Both the position numbers and the translations under genes were made by a program. Below, piece after piece: positions 1-6,519 of a DNA stretch of 9,970 nucleotides. The stretch's first letter is position 1. Each line of letters begins with the position of its first letter. This stretch comes from Halieaceae bacterium UBA5044. GTDB taxonomy: Bacteria > Pseudomonadota > Gammaproteobacteria > Pseudomonadales > Halieaceae. The stretch lies in the NCBI GenBank assembly GCA_002416125.1, contig DIBU01000017.1:1-9970 (forward strand), read 5' to 3'. The notes below the pieces were generated by a model. That model saw only the letters and a program-made list of their open reading frames with translations. It made no database searches and had not been told where the DNA came from.

Positions 1-38
1 CTGTGCTTCGGGGTTTTTTATGGGGTTACTCCGGAGAT
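1..38 (+). other. Possible right half of a terminator cut by the window edge
   Basis: The first bases read CTTCGGGG followed by six T residues (to about position 19), which resembles the right arm and T-tract of a rho-independent terminator whose left arm would lie outside the window. Such an element could end a plus-strand gene to the left. If bidirectional, it could also end the minus-strand operon whose last stop codon is at 39-41. The pairing arm is not visible, so this is only a suggestion. Confidence 0.25.
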
Positions 39-1664
39 TTACTGGTCTTTCGGTACGCCTTGATCGCGCGCGAGGGCCACCCTCTTCAGCATGAACTCGA
101 CCGCACTGCGAATCTCCGCATCCGAGCAATTCTCGCACAGCCCTCTCGCGGGCATGTCGCCAATGCCGTCCAGTGTATTCTGGTACAGCACGTCGAGGCC
201 CAGCGCCAGGCGGCCCTCCCAGTCAGCCGGGACATCGATGTTGGGGGCTCCGGGCACCTCTGCGCTATGGCAGCTGCTGCATAGCTGTCGGTACAGCGTG
301 GATCCGTCCCGTGCCTTGGTGGCGTCGTTGCTCAATTGTGGATCGCGTCGCAGTCGCAGCAGTCGGCCACCGTTCTGTACCAGCAGCAGCAGAGAGCCGT
401 CGTCAGCCACTTTGATGTCGCGAAAACGCCCCTTCGCTTCCACGAGGATGCCGCGCTCGGAGCGCACCTGGCCATCCACCAGTGCCAGCTTGCTGACATG
501 TGCGCCTCTGAGCGCGCCAACCAGCAGGTGCCCTTCCCACTCCGGGAACATGTCGCCGCGATACAGTGTGACCGGTGATGCGGCGATAGAGGGCAGGTAG
601 TAGTACAGCGGCTGCTGCATTCCCTCATGGCGTGTTCCCAGGCCAATCTTCTCGGTGGTGTAGTTGGCGCCATAGGTGATGGTTGGCCAGCCATAGTTCA
701 GGCCAGCCTCGATGATGTTGACCTCGTCTCCACCCATGGGGCCGTGCTCGGTCTGGAAGAGCTGTCCGGAAAGAGTGTCGAATACCAGGCCCTGCGTATT
801 GCGCACTCCAGAGGCATAGATTCTGGCGTCGACATCGGCGACGCCAACGAAGGGATTGTCAGCGGGGATGCTGCCATCGTCCATCAGGCGGAGTATCTTG
901 CCGTGCAGGGAGGACAGGTCCTGGGCGCGTGTATTGACGGTGCGATCGCCGATGCCCACGTAAAGATAACCTGCAGTATCGAAAGCGATGGCACCGCCAA
1001 GGTTGGCGGGGGCCCGCGTGAAGGGCTCGGCGGTCAGCAGACGCTCCACATTTTCCAGTGCCGAGCCATTGAGTCGTCCCCGGCTCAGCGCCGTCGTGTA
1101 GTGACCGGGTGCCTCGGAGCTTTCCGCGGCATGCGTGAAGTACAGTAGTCGATTCGTCTCGAATTCGGGGTGCAGGGCAATATCCATGAGCCCGAGTTGC
1201 CCCTTGCCCGAGGGAATCGCGGGCAGTCCCGAAATCTCGGTGCGACTCCCGTCCCGGAGATCGATCCGCTGCAGGGTGCCACGAATCTCCGTAACCAGTA
1301 CCTCCGTGGGTGACAGGATTTCCATGGCCCAGGGGTACACCAGGCCGCGGGTGACGGTGTCCAGAACGGCATCCCGGACATTGACGGCAGCAAGCGACTT
1401 CAAGTCACCATCGTAGGGCGCTGGTTGTCCGGGGCGGACTTTACGGGGTTTAGCAGGGGGCGGGGTGCGCGGAGGCGGTGTTGCCGCAGGCTTGGCTGGC
1501 GCTGCCGCCGTGGTTGGCGTCGCTGCGGGCGCATCGCCCGCGCGCCATATACCCGGTATGGCCGAGAGAGTGCCTCGCTGTTGCAACCAGGCTCCTGCCA
1601 CGAATGCGCTGCTAAGCGCAGCCGCCACCAGCACTGTCCTGGCGGCGGTTCCTGTAAATGTCAT
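39..1664 (-). CDS. PQQ-dependent sugar/aldose dehydrogenase fused to cytochrome c (membrane-anchored quinohemoprotein)
   Basis: The 541-residue protein should oxidise a sugar or other alcohol/aldehyde in the periplasm with PQQ and pass electrons to its own heme. Residues 9-26 form a hydrophobic anchor or uncleaved signal, followed by an Ala/Pro/Thr/Lys-rich linker (about 44-78). Residues 95-440 match the six-bladed glucose/sorbosone dehydrogenase (YliI/soluble GDH) family: GQLGLMDIALHPEF (155-168, with the likely catalytic His165), SGVRNTQGL (285-293), EHGPMGGDEVN (306-316), GLNYGWP (321-327) and the terminal blade DIKVADDGSLLLL. Residues about 450-530 are a class I cytochrome c resembling cytochrome c5: heme motif CSSCH (462-466), axial Met504 in MPARG, and the Cys510/Cys513 pair in CENCSDAE. 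It is the last gene of the minus-strand operon, 60 bases after the acyl-CoA synthetase. The ribosome-binding site is weak (AGCGG). Family is confident; substrate is unknown. Confidence 0.9.
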   Translation of the reverse strand: MTFTGTAARTVLVAAALSSAFVAGAWLQQRGTLSAIPGIWRAGDAPAATPTTAAAPAKPAATPPPRTPPPAKPRKVRPGQPAPYDGDLKSLAAVNVRDAVLDTVTRGLVYPWAMEILSPTEVLVTEIRGTLQRIDLRDGSRTEISGLPAIPSGKGQLGLMDIALHPEFETNRLLYFTHAAESSEAPGHYTTALSRGRLNGSALENVERLLTAEPFTRAPANLGGAIAFDTAGYLYVGIGDRTVNTRAQDLSSLHGKILRLMDDGSIPADNPFVGVADVDARIYASGVRNTQGLVFDTLSGQLFQTEHGPMGGDEVNIIEAGLNYGWPTITYGANYTTEKIGLGTRHEGMQQPLYYYLPSIAASPVTLYRGDMFPEWEGHLLVGALRGAHVSKLALVDGQVRSERGILVEAKGRFRDIKVADDGSLLLLVQNGGRLLRLRRDPQLSNDATKARDGSTLYRQLCSSCHSAEVPGAPNIDVPADWEGRLALGLDVLYQNTLDGIGDMPARGLCENCSDAEIRSAVEFMLKRVALARDQGVPKDQ

Positions 1665-1724
1665 TGCCGCTGTGTCCGCTCGACTGGCCTGTGTAAGCGC
1701 AACGATAACACGTACCGGGCGTTA

Positions 1725-3329
1725 CTAGCGCTCTGCCTTGAAGCCTGCCTTCTGGGCATCCCAGGTGTCTTGGGTGATGCCGGCTTCGCGCAGCTTGAAC
1801 TTCTGTACCTTGTTGGTCGGCGTGTAAGGCAGGGCCTCCACCTGCTCAAGGTACCTTGGCACGAAAAAGTAGGGCGCATTGTCGTTGATAAACTGCGCGA
1901 GTTCCTCAGGCGGCAGTGTCTTGCCCGGTTTGAGTATGTAGTTGAGCTTCAGCTCGGTTTCGGAATCAAGAATCTCGCTCGGCACGCCAAAGGCGGCGCA
2001 GTCGGCTATTGCGGGGTGGCGTCGCGCGACCATCTCCACTTCGAAGGTGGAGATGTTGCGGCCCTTGAGGCGCACAGCATCTTTCTTGCGATCGGCGAAA
2101 TAGTAGTAACCGTCCGCCTTTTTGCGCAGCATGTCTCCCGTTTTGTACCACTCACCCTCGAAGGCATTACGCGTCGCTTCGGGGTCGTCGAAGTAGCCGT
2201 TGAAGATGGCGAAGGGCTCCCGTGGCCGTACCCAAAGCTCGCCGGCTTCACCCTCGGGGACATCCTTGCCTGCGTCGTCGACCAGGCGCGCATCCAGTTT
2301 GGGGGAGGGCAGGCCGCAGCTCCCCGGTGGCGGTAGCGGCTGGCCGGGCGCGGTGATCACCAGCTGCATGCATTCGCTCTGCCCCAGGCCCTGGGGCATC
2401 AGCTCCAGGTTGAATCGCTTGCTGAAGGGGCCGGCGATATCCGGGGGTATCGGCACGGCCATCAACTTGCGCAGGCTGTGCTGGCCGTCGTCCGGCTTTT
2501 CCGCTGCGTTCCACAGGAACATGTGCATGGCACCTACGGTGAAGCTCTGTGTGGCCCCGTAGTAATCCACGCGCTCCCAGAAATGACTGACCGAAAACGC
2601 CGGGTCCACCGCCAGCGGAATGCCAACGATGAGCGCGCGCAGGATGGAGGTCACCCAGGCTGCGGAGTTGTACATGGGCAGAACGGAGTAGATGACATCA
2701 CCCGGGCGCGTACCGAACTGCGCGTTGCCGGTCTCTACCGCGTTGAACCACACGTTGTGGCTTTGCATGACGCCCTTGGAGCGGCCGGTTGTACCGGATG
2801 TCCAGAGCACTGCACTGGTGTCGCCGTAGGTTTGGCCGGCAAGGTCCGGCTCCGGCGCGCCCTGCCGGTAAAGGCTGTCAAACGGCGTGGCCGAGGGCAG
2901 CCCGGGAACGTTCCCAAGTGCCACCAGGTGGGCGACGTCGAGATCGGAGACGACCTGCCCGACCCTGTCGGCGTGTTCACTGTCCGTCACCAAGACGTGC
3001 GGACGGCTGCGATTGATAGTCTCGGAGAGCCAGCTGCCTTTATAGTCACCGTTGATTGGAATCCACACCCCCCCGAGTTTGTTGGTGGCGAGCGCAAGGA
3101 ATATGACTTCGGGCGCGCTGCCCATGAAAAACGCGACCCGGTCGCCCTTGCCCAGCCCCAGCTCCCCGAGCCCGGCAGCGAGCTCATTGACGCGCCGATT
3201 GACCTCGGCGAAGCTGTAGTGCGCCTCGCCAAACATGATAAATGTGGCGTCGGGCTGCTGGCTGGCCTGCAGACTCAGGGCGCGGCCAAGGTGGCGGTCT
3301 TCGATGCGGTCAAATTGCACTACGTTCAT
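1725..3329 (-). CDS. AMP-forming acyl-CoA synthetase (fatty-acid/aromatic/steroid acid-CoA ligase type)
   Basis: A 534-residue member of the ANL adenylate-forming superfamily, expected to activate a carboxylic acid to its acyl-AMP and then acyl-CoA in the cytoplasm. Visible core motifs in order: P-loop TSGTTGRSKG (177-186), GLGQSE (314-319, in place of the usual YGxTE), EGEWYKTGDM (391-400), hinge region DRKKDAVRLKGRNIS (413-427), and C-terminal PTNKVQKFKLR (504-514), where Lys507 is the expected adenylation lysine. Length is normal for a single-subunit ligase, and there is no signal peptide. A GGAG at 3336-3339 (minus strand), six bases before the ATG, supports the start. It lies 40 bases downstream of the ACAD gene, so it is probably cotranscribed and supplies the CoA ester that the ACAD pair oxidises. 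The N-terminus and hinge also recall carnitine/crotonobetaine-CoA ligase (CaiC-like) proteins. Substrate class is not decidable from the motifs. Confidence 0.92.
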   Translation of the reverse strand: MNVVQFDRIEDRHLGRALSLQASQQPDATFIMFGEAHYSFAEVNRRVNELAAGLGELGLGKGDRVAFFMGSAPEVIFLALATNKLGGVWIPINGDYKGSWLSETINRSRPHVLVTDSEHADRVGQVVSDLDVAHLVALGNVPGLPSATPFDSLYRQGAPEPDLAGQTYGDTSAVLWTSGTTGRSKGVMQSHNVWFNAVETGNAQFGTRPGDVIYSVLPMYNSAAWVTSILRALIVGIPLAVDPAFSVSHFWERVDYYGATQSFTVGAMHMFLWNAAEKPDDGQHSLRKLMAVPIPPDIAGPFSKRFNLELMPQGLGQSECMQLVITAPGQPLPPPGSCGLPSPKLDARLVDDAGKDVPEGEAGELWVRPREPFAIFNGYFDDPEATRNAFEGEWYKTGDMLRKKADGYYYFADRKKDAVRLKGRNISTFEVEMVARRHPAIADCAAFGVPSEILDSETELKLNYILKPGKTLPPEELAQFINDNAPYFFVPRYLEQVEALPYTPTNKVQKFKLREAGITQDTWDAQKAGFKAER

Positions 3330-3369
3330 GCGGGGCTCCGGAGCAGGGGTGGGTGTGCCGAGGTGTGGA

Positions 3370-4410
3370 TCACAACGTTATGCCAGAATGTGGGTCGCTG
3401 GCCAGATGCCGGCCCATGGCCGCGAGCTGGTGAGCCGCACCGCCGAGGTCGAACTCGAGCTGTTTGGACCAGAGAAAGAAGCGGTGAATCGGGTACTCGA
3501 TGTCTGCGCCGATGCCGCCGTGCAGGTGCTGTGCGGTATGCGCTACCCGGTGTGAGGTCTCTGCCGCCCACCAGCGCGCAGCGCCCGCCTGTAAGGTGGC
3601 GTCCAGTCCCTCTTCAATGCGCCACATGGCACTGTCCACGACTCCCCTCAGGGCTTCGATATCCATATAGCCGTCTGCCGCACGGTGCGCCACGGCCTGG
3701 AAGCCGGCGAGCGGCTTGCCGAACTGTTTGCGTTCGCTGGTATAGGCAGCCGTGCGTGCAAGGGCTTCACTGGCGACGCCCAGTTGCAGAGCGGCAGTCA
3801 TCACTTCCTGGCGCTGGCGCAGTGCAGCGATCTGCTCGCAGCCGCCCAGATCGATGGCCTGCGCGCGGTTGACACGCACCAGCGCCGTGGGCCGACCGTT
3901 GCTGACCCGCTGCGCGGTCATGGACAGCTCTGCCTCTTCAACAGAGAACCCAACCAGACTGTCACCGGCGCGGGTCACAATGTACAGGGCTCCTTCAGCC
4001 CATGGGACAAGGCTGAGCGTGCCGCTCAGCGTGTCGCCTTCACGCTCCAGCCCCGGTGCAAGGCACAGGGTCAGGTGCGTCTCACCCGCCGCGACTGTGT
4101 CGAGGCCGCGAGTGACACCGCCTTGCTCCAGCGCGTAGCCGGCCAGCAGGGTTTCCGGCAGCGGAATCTGTGCCAGTACACCTCCCTGTGCCTGCGCCAC
4201 CAGGCACTGGGCTACGAAGCCCATCCCCGAGCCACCGTTGGCTTCCGAGAGCCCAAGTCCGGTGAGGCCAGAGCGTGCCAGCGTTTGCCACAGATCGCGA
4301 TCGAAGCTGTCCTGATGGCGCACGCGAGCCGCGTCATCAACCTGATCGCGAAAGATCCGTGTTGCAAGCTCCGCGATTGCGGCCTGATCTTCGCTCAATG
4401 AGAAGTCCAT
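3370..4410 (-). CDS. Acyl-CoA dehydrogenase, short subunit lacking the middle-domain FAD motif
   Basis: A 346-residue acyl-CoA dehydrogenase-family protein. The N-terminal helical domain begins MDFSLSEDQAAIAE, typical of ACADs. The C-terminal domain contains YTSERKQFGKPLAGFQAVAH (223-242; the RxxFG...Q segment that contacts FAD of a neighbouring subunit) and HLHGGIGADIEYPIHR (295-310), with Glu305 a possible catalytic base. The middle domain (about 105-185) has no TEP-xAGSD-like FAD/substrate motif, and the C-terminus lacks the usual GGT/EGT-x-EIQR segment. It is shorter than the usual roughly 380 residues. These gaps match what the divergent ACAD at 5252-6427 retains, so it is probably one subunit of a heteromer. 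The start at 4410 is chosen over an in-frame ATG at 4479 because GGAGA sits six bases upstream, the protein then begins in the family consensus, and the longer version would overlap the regulator gene. Confidence 0.9.
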   Translation of the reverse strand: MDFSLSEDQAAIAELATRIFRDQVDDAARVRHQDSFDRDLWQTLARSGLTGLGLSEANGGSGMGFVAQCLVAQAQGGVLAQIPLPETLLAGYALEQGGVTRGLDTVAAGETHLTLCLAPGLEREGDTLSGTLSLVPWAEGALYIVTRAGDSLVGFSVEEAELSMTAQRVSNGRPTALVRVNRAQAIDLGGCEQIAALRQRQEVMTAALQLGVASEALARTAAYTSERKQFGKPLAGFQAVAHRAADGYMDIEALRGVVDSAMWRIEEGLDATLQAGAARWWAAETSHRVAHTAQHLHGGIGADIEYPIHRFFLWSKQLEFDLGGAAHQLAAMGRHLASDPHSGITL

Positions 4411-4416
4411 GTTGAG

Positions 4417-4421
4417 TCTCC
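4417..4421 (-). promoter_or_regulatory. Ribosome-binding site GGAGA deciding the ACAD start at 4410
   Basis: On the minus strand GGAGA ends six bases before the ATG at 4410-4408. No comparable site precedes the upstream in-frame ATG at 4479, which lies inside the regulator gene. Confidence 0.6.
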
Positions 4422-4462
4422 AGTTGTGCGGCGTGCGGGCCGCTGTGTGTCCGGTAGAGGTT

Positions 4463-5152
4463 TCATCGCCGGATGGCAAGAATCTTGTCGGCGTAGTTCA
4501 TGGCCCGCCTCGGCGGGTTGCAGGCAAATAGCCCGCGGTAGAAGAGGGCGGCCAGCCACTCGGCAAGTTCATCCTCTGTCAGGCCTAGGGCCAGGAGCTC
4601 CGGGTTGCGCTCACCGTAGCGGGCGCGCAAGACGTCCTGCCCGATGCCACTCAATGCGTGCACCACAAGGCTGACCTCGTGTTCGCTGAGGTCGCTTTCC
4701 GGGAATACGTAGGGAAATACGGCGGTGAGTAGCTTGAGTCGCCGGTTGTAGGACGCCTGCCAGCGTGCGCGGAAGGCCGGATCATCGCTACAGAACTGAT
4801 CGATGCAGCGCATGATGCCCGGGTGCGCTGCGTGCGCGTGCACGGCCACCCGATAGTGTGAACGCAGCCGGCTGAACCAGTCACCTTTGCTGACATCCCG
4901 CTCGATCTGCTCTGTAGCCTCGAAGGCGGCAATATGGTCCTCAAGGATTTCCTCGATCAGGGCATCCAGCCCGCTGTAGTAATGATGGAACAGTCCGGCT
5001 GCGACGCCGGCCTCGGCCGTGATGTCCTTCACGCGCAACTGATGGTAGCTGCCCCGGTCGAGGAGGGCGATGGCCGCGCTTTTGAGGCGCTCGCGGGCGA
5101 GTTCACCCTTGGGGCGTCGCGGTGTCGATGACGGGCTGCTGCTCGAGGGCAT
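4463..5152 (-). CDS. TetR/AcrR-family transcriptional regulator (first gene of the minus-strand operon)
   Basis: A 229-residue cytoplasmic DNA-binding protein. After a low-complexity Ser/Pro N-tail (1-12), residues about 16-65 form the TetR helix-turn-helix domain: RERLKSAAIALLDRGSYHQL, then VKDITAEAGVAAGLFHHYYS (41-60), which corresponds to the canonical VxxIAxxAGVSxGTLYxYF element. The remainder (about 70-225) is the helical ligand-binding and dimer domain with no recognised subtype. It is divergently oriented to the ACAD at 5252, and a palindrome lies between them, so it most likely represses both its own operon and the ACAD gene and is released by a pathway acyl-CoA or substrate. No strong Shine-Dalgarno precedes the ATG, so the exact start is less certain than the family. 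Ligand identity is unknown. Confidence 0.9.
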   Translation of the reverse strand: MPSSSSPSSTPRRPKGELARERLKSAAIALLDRGSYHQLRVKDITAEAGVAAGLFHHYYSGLDALIEEILEDHIAAFEATEQIERDVSKGDWFSRLRSHYRVAVHAHAAHPGIMRCIDQFCSDDPAFRARWQASYNRRLKLLTAVFPYVFPESDLSEHEVSLVVHALSGIGQDVLRARYGERNPELLALGLTEDELAEWLAALFYRGLFACNPPRRAMNYADKILAIRR

Positions 5153-5181
5153 GGTCTTCGCGTGTTCTGGACTGTGTGCGG

Positions 5182-5210
5182 ATTATTATTGATATTGAAT
5201 CCAAATTCAA
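5182..5210 (-). promoter_or_regulatory. Sigma70-like promoter for the TetR-ACAD-synthetase-dehydrogenase operon
   Basis: On the minus strand TTGAAT (5210-5205) and AATAAT (5187-5182) are separated by 17 bases. This promoter almost exactly overlies the opposite one because of the dyad symmetry, so polymerase could occupy only one at a time. Transcription would start near 5175, leaving a leader of about 20 bases before the regulator ATG. Confidence 0.5.
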
Positions 5211-5217
5211 TAATAAT
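5189..5217 (+). promoter_or_regulatory. Sigma70-like promoter for the plus-strand ACAD
   Basis: TTGATA (5189-5194) and AATAAT (5212-5217) are separated by 17 bases, each one mismatch from the consensus hexamers. Transcription would begin near 5224, giving a leader of about 28 bases that contains the AGGAGG ribosome-binding site. The elements lie entirely inside the palindromic operator. Confidence 0.55.
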
Positions 5218-5238
5218 CCTGCGACCATCATTGAAGTC

Positions 5239-5244
5239 AGGAGG
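5239..5244 (+). promoter_or_regulatory. Strong ribosome-binding site AGGAGG deciding a GTG start
   Basis: AGGAGG lies seven bases upstream of the GTG at 5252. An in-frame ATG at 5162 would place the operator and both promoters inside the coding region and add a tail unlike ACADs, so the GTG is preferred. Confidence 0.8.
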
Positions 5245-5251
5245 CAGGTCC

Positions 5252-6427
5252 GTGCACATCGACTATACGGCAGGGCAGCAGGCGTTGCGTAGCGAGCTGC
5301 GACAGTATTTCCAGTCGCTGATGACCCCCGAGCTTATCGAGGCGACGCGCGGCAATGAGGGGGGAGATGCCTACAAGTCGGTGATCCGCCAGATCGGCAA
5401 GGACGGCTGGCTGGCGCTTGGCTGGCCCAAGGAGTACGGTGGCCAGGGACGTGGCCCCATGGACCAGATGATCTTCTTCGAAGAAGCTCAACTGGCCTGC
5501 GCGCCGCTACCCTTTGTAACCATTTCGACGGTGGCTCCGGCCATCATGGCGCACGGCTCCGAGGCGCACAAAGACTTCTTCCTGCCCAGGATAGCAGCGG
5601 GTGAACTCCACTTCGCCATCGGCTACACAGAGCCCGACGCGGGCTCGGACCTCGCGGCCCTGAAAACCACCGCCGTCGCCGAGGGTGATGAATGGGTCAT
5701 CAACGGGACCAAGGTCTATACCTCCAGCGCGGAAGCCGCGGACTATATCTGGCTCGCCGCGCGCAGCGACGTAAACGCCGCTCGCCCCCACGCTGGCATC
5801 AGTATTTTTATGGTGGATGCCCACCAGCCGGGCTTCAGCTTTGCCCCGATACATACCGTGGGTGGCGTCCGCACGAACATCAGCTACTACAACGACGTGC
5901 GCTGCCCCAATGACATGATCTGTGGCACGCTCAACGGTGGTTGGAAGCTGATCACCTCGCAACTCAATCACGAACGGGTCGGTCTGGCCGCCATCGGCAT
6001 TTATGCCTATGGACTCTATCAGGACGTGCTCGCCTGGGCCCGCGAACCCGATGCTGCTGGCGTCAGGCCTATAGAAGACGCCACGGTGCAGCGCCTGCTC
6101 GCCGAATGCTATGCGAGGCTGGAGGCGATGCGGCTGATGACCTGGCGCATGGCCTGGAGCATGGAGCACGGCGAGCCGGAGGTGGCCTACGCCTCGGCGA
6201 TGAAGGCGTTCTCCACTGAGGGCCTGATCGAAGTCTACCGCTTGCTCATGGATGCCATGGGGCCGGCCAGTATGCTGCGCCGCGGCAGCGCCGGCGCGGC
6301 GTTGGCCGGTGAGTTGGAGGAAGAGTACCGGAAGTGCCAGATCAACACTTTCGGCGGGGGAGTGGTGGAACTCATGCGCGATCTGGTGGCTGCATTTGGG
6401 CTGAACATGCGCGCTTACAGCCGGTGA
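5252..6427 (+). CDS. Acyl-CoA dehydrogenase, FAD-motif-bearing subunit
   Basis: A 391-residue ACAD-family flavoprotein starting at GTG (MHIDYTAGQQALRSELR after initiation). The N-terminal domain contains LGWPKEYGGQG (56-66). The middle domain holds the classic FAD/substrate motif GYTEPDAGSD (124-133) and INGTKVYTSSAEAADYIWLA (150-169), followed by LNHERVGLA (238-246). The C-terminal domain lacks the YxxxRxQFG motif: the equivalent stretch reads AWAREPDAAGVRPIEDATVQ. It ends with INTFGGGVVELMRDLVA (364-380), the counterpart of the IYGGTxEIQRNIIA segment, where Glu373 is notable. It is divergent from the minus-strand operon and shares its palindromic control region. Family membership is certain. 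Pairing with the minus-strand ACAD is inferred from the complementary loss of motifs. It presumably introduces a 2,3-double bond in an acyl-CoA and passes electrons to ETF, which is not encoded here. Confidence 0.93.
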   Translation: MHIDYTAGQQALRSELRQYFQSLMTPELIEATRGNEGGDAYKSVIRQIGKDGWLALGWPKEYGGQGRGPMDQMIFFEEAQLACAPLPFVTISTVAPAIMAHGSEAHKDFFLPRIAAGELHFAIGYTEPDAGSDLAALKTTAVAEGDEWVINGTKVYTSSAEAADYIWLAARSDVNAARPHAGISIFMVDAHQPGFSFAPIHTVGGVRTNISYYNDVRCPNDMICGTLNGGWKLITSQLNHERVGLAAIGIYAYGLYQDVLAWAREPDAAGVRPIEDATVQRLLAECYARLEAMRLMTWRMAWSMEHGEPEVAYASAMKAFSTEGLIEVYRLLMDAMGPASMLRRGSAGAALAGELEEEYRKCQINTFGGGVVELMRDLVAAFGLNMRAYSR

Positions 6428-6519
6428 GCCAGACTTTTTTCTTGCCGCAAGCGTGGCATTGGGGTGGCTTTAACGATACATTGCACAAGAGGGTAAAATA
6501 ATAGACGGTAGTTAAGATC
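6428..6519. other. Short intergenic gap before the second regulator
   Basis: These 92 bases are less GC-rich than their surroundings. They contain a T6 run (6435-6440) and a tiny CTTG-CCG-CAAG hairpin (6441-6451), but no convincing terminator, since the T run precedes the hairpin. TAAAAT (6494-6499) could be a -10 element, but no well-spaced -35 was found. The downstream regulator may therefore be read through from the ACAD gene or have its own weak promoter. Confidence 0.4.

Larger units (their letters stand above)
5180..5219. promoter_or_regulatory. Nested palindromic operator between the divergent TetR and ACAD genes
   Basis: A perfect 13-base inverted repeat, GGATTATTATTGA (5180-5192) and TCAATAATAATCC (5207-5219), is separated by 14 bases. 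Inside it is a second, overlapping perfect dyad, TATTGAAT (5193-5200) and ATTCAATA (5205-5212), with a four-base spacer and a centre three bases to the right. The block is strikingly AT-rich in a GC-rich window. Its place in a TetR-divergent gap and its overlap with both predicted promoters make it the likely operator of the adjacent TetR regulator. The dyads are seen directly; the binding is inferred. Confidence 0.75.

Noticed and set aside
1425..2336. 303-codon open frame on the plus strand
   Set aside because: Antisense to the start of the quinohemoprotein and the end of the synthetase. It spans the intergenic gap, has no domain, and its composition mirrors the opposite-strand genes.
2478..3872. 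464-codon open frame on the plus strand
   Set aside because: It runs antisense across the acyl-CoA synthetase and the ACAD gene, which both have full family motifs. Its translation is rich in Arg/Gly/Pro with no recognisable domain, as expected of a GC-rich shadow frame.
4411..4479. Upstream ATG at 4479 as the start of the minus-strand ACAD
   Set aside because: It would add 23 residues unlike the family, overlap the regulator gene by 17 bases and lack a ribosome-binding site. The ATG at 4410 has GGAGA at good spacing.
5162..5251. ATG at 5162 as the start of the plus-strand ACAD
   Set aside because: It would translate through the palindrome and promoters. The GTG at 5252 has AGGAGG seven bases upstream and gives a normal ACAD N-terminus.
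5507..6169. 220-codon open frame on the minus strand
   Set aside because: Wholly antisense to the plus-strand ACAD, which has clear catalytic and FAD motifs. No ribosome-binding site or domain was seen.
6435..6451. T6 run with a small hairpin after the plus-strand ACAD as a terminator
   Set aside because: The T run lies before the four-pair hairpin rather than after it, so it does not form a rho-independent terminator on the plus strand.
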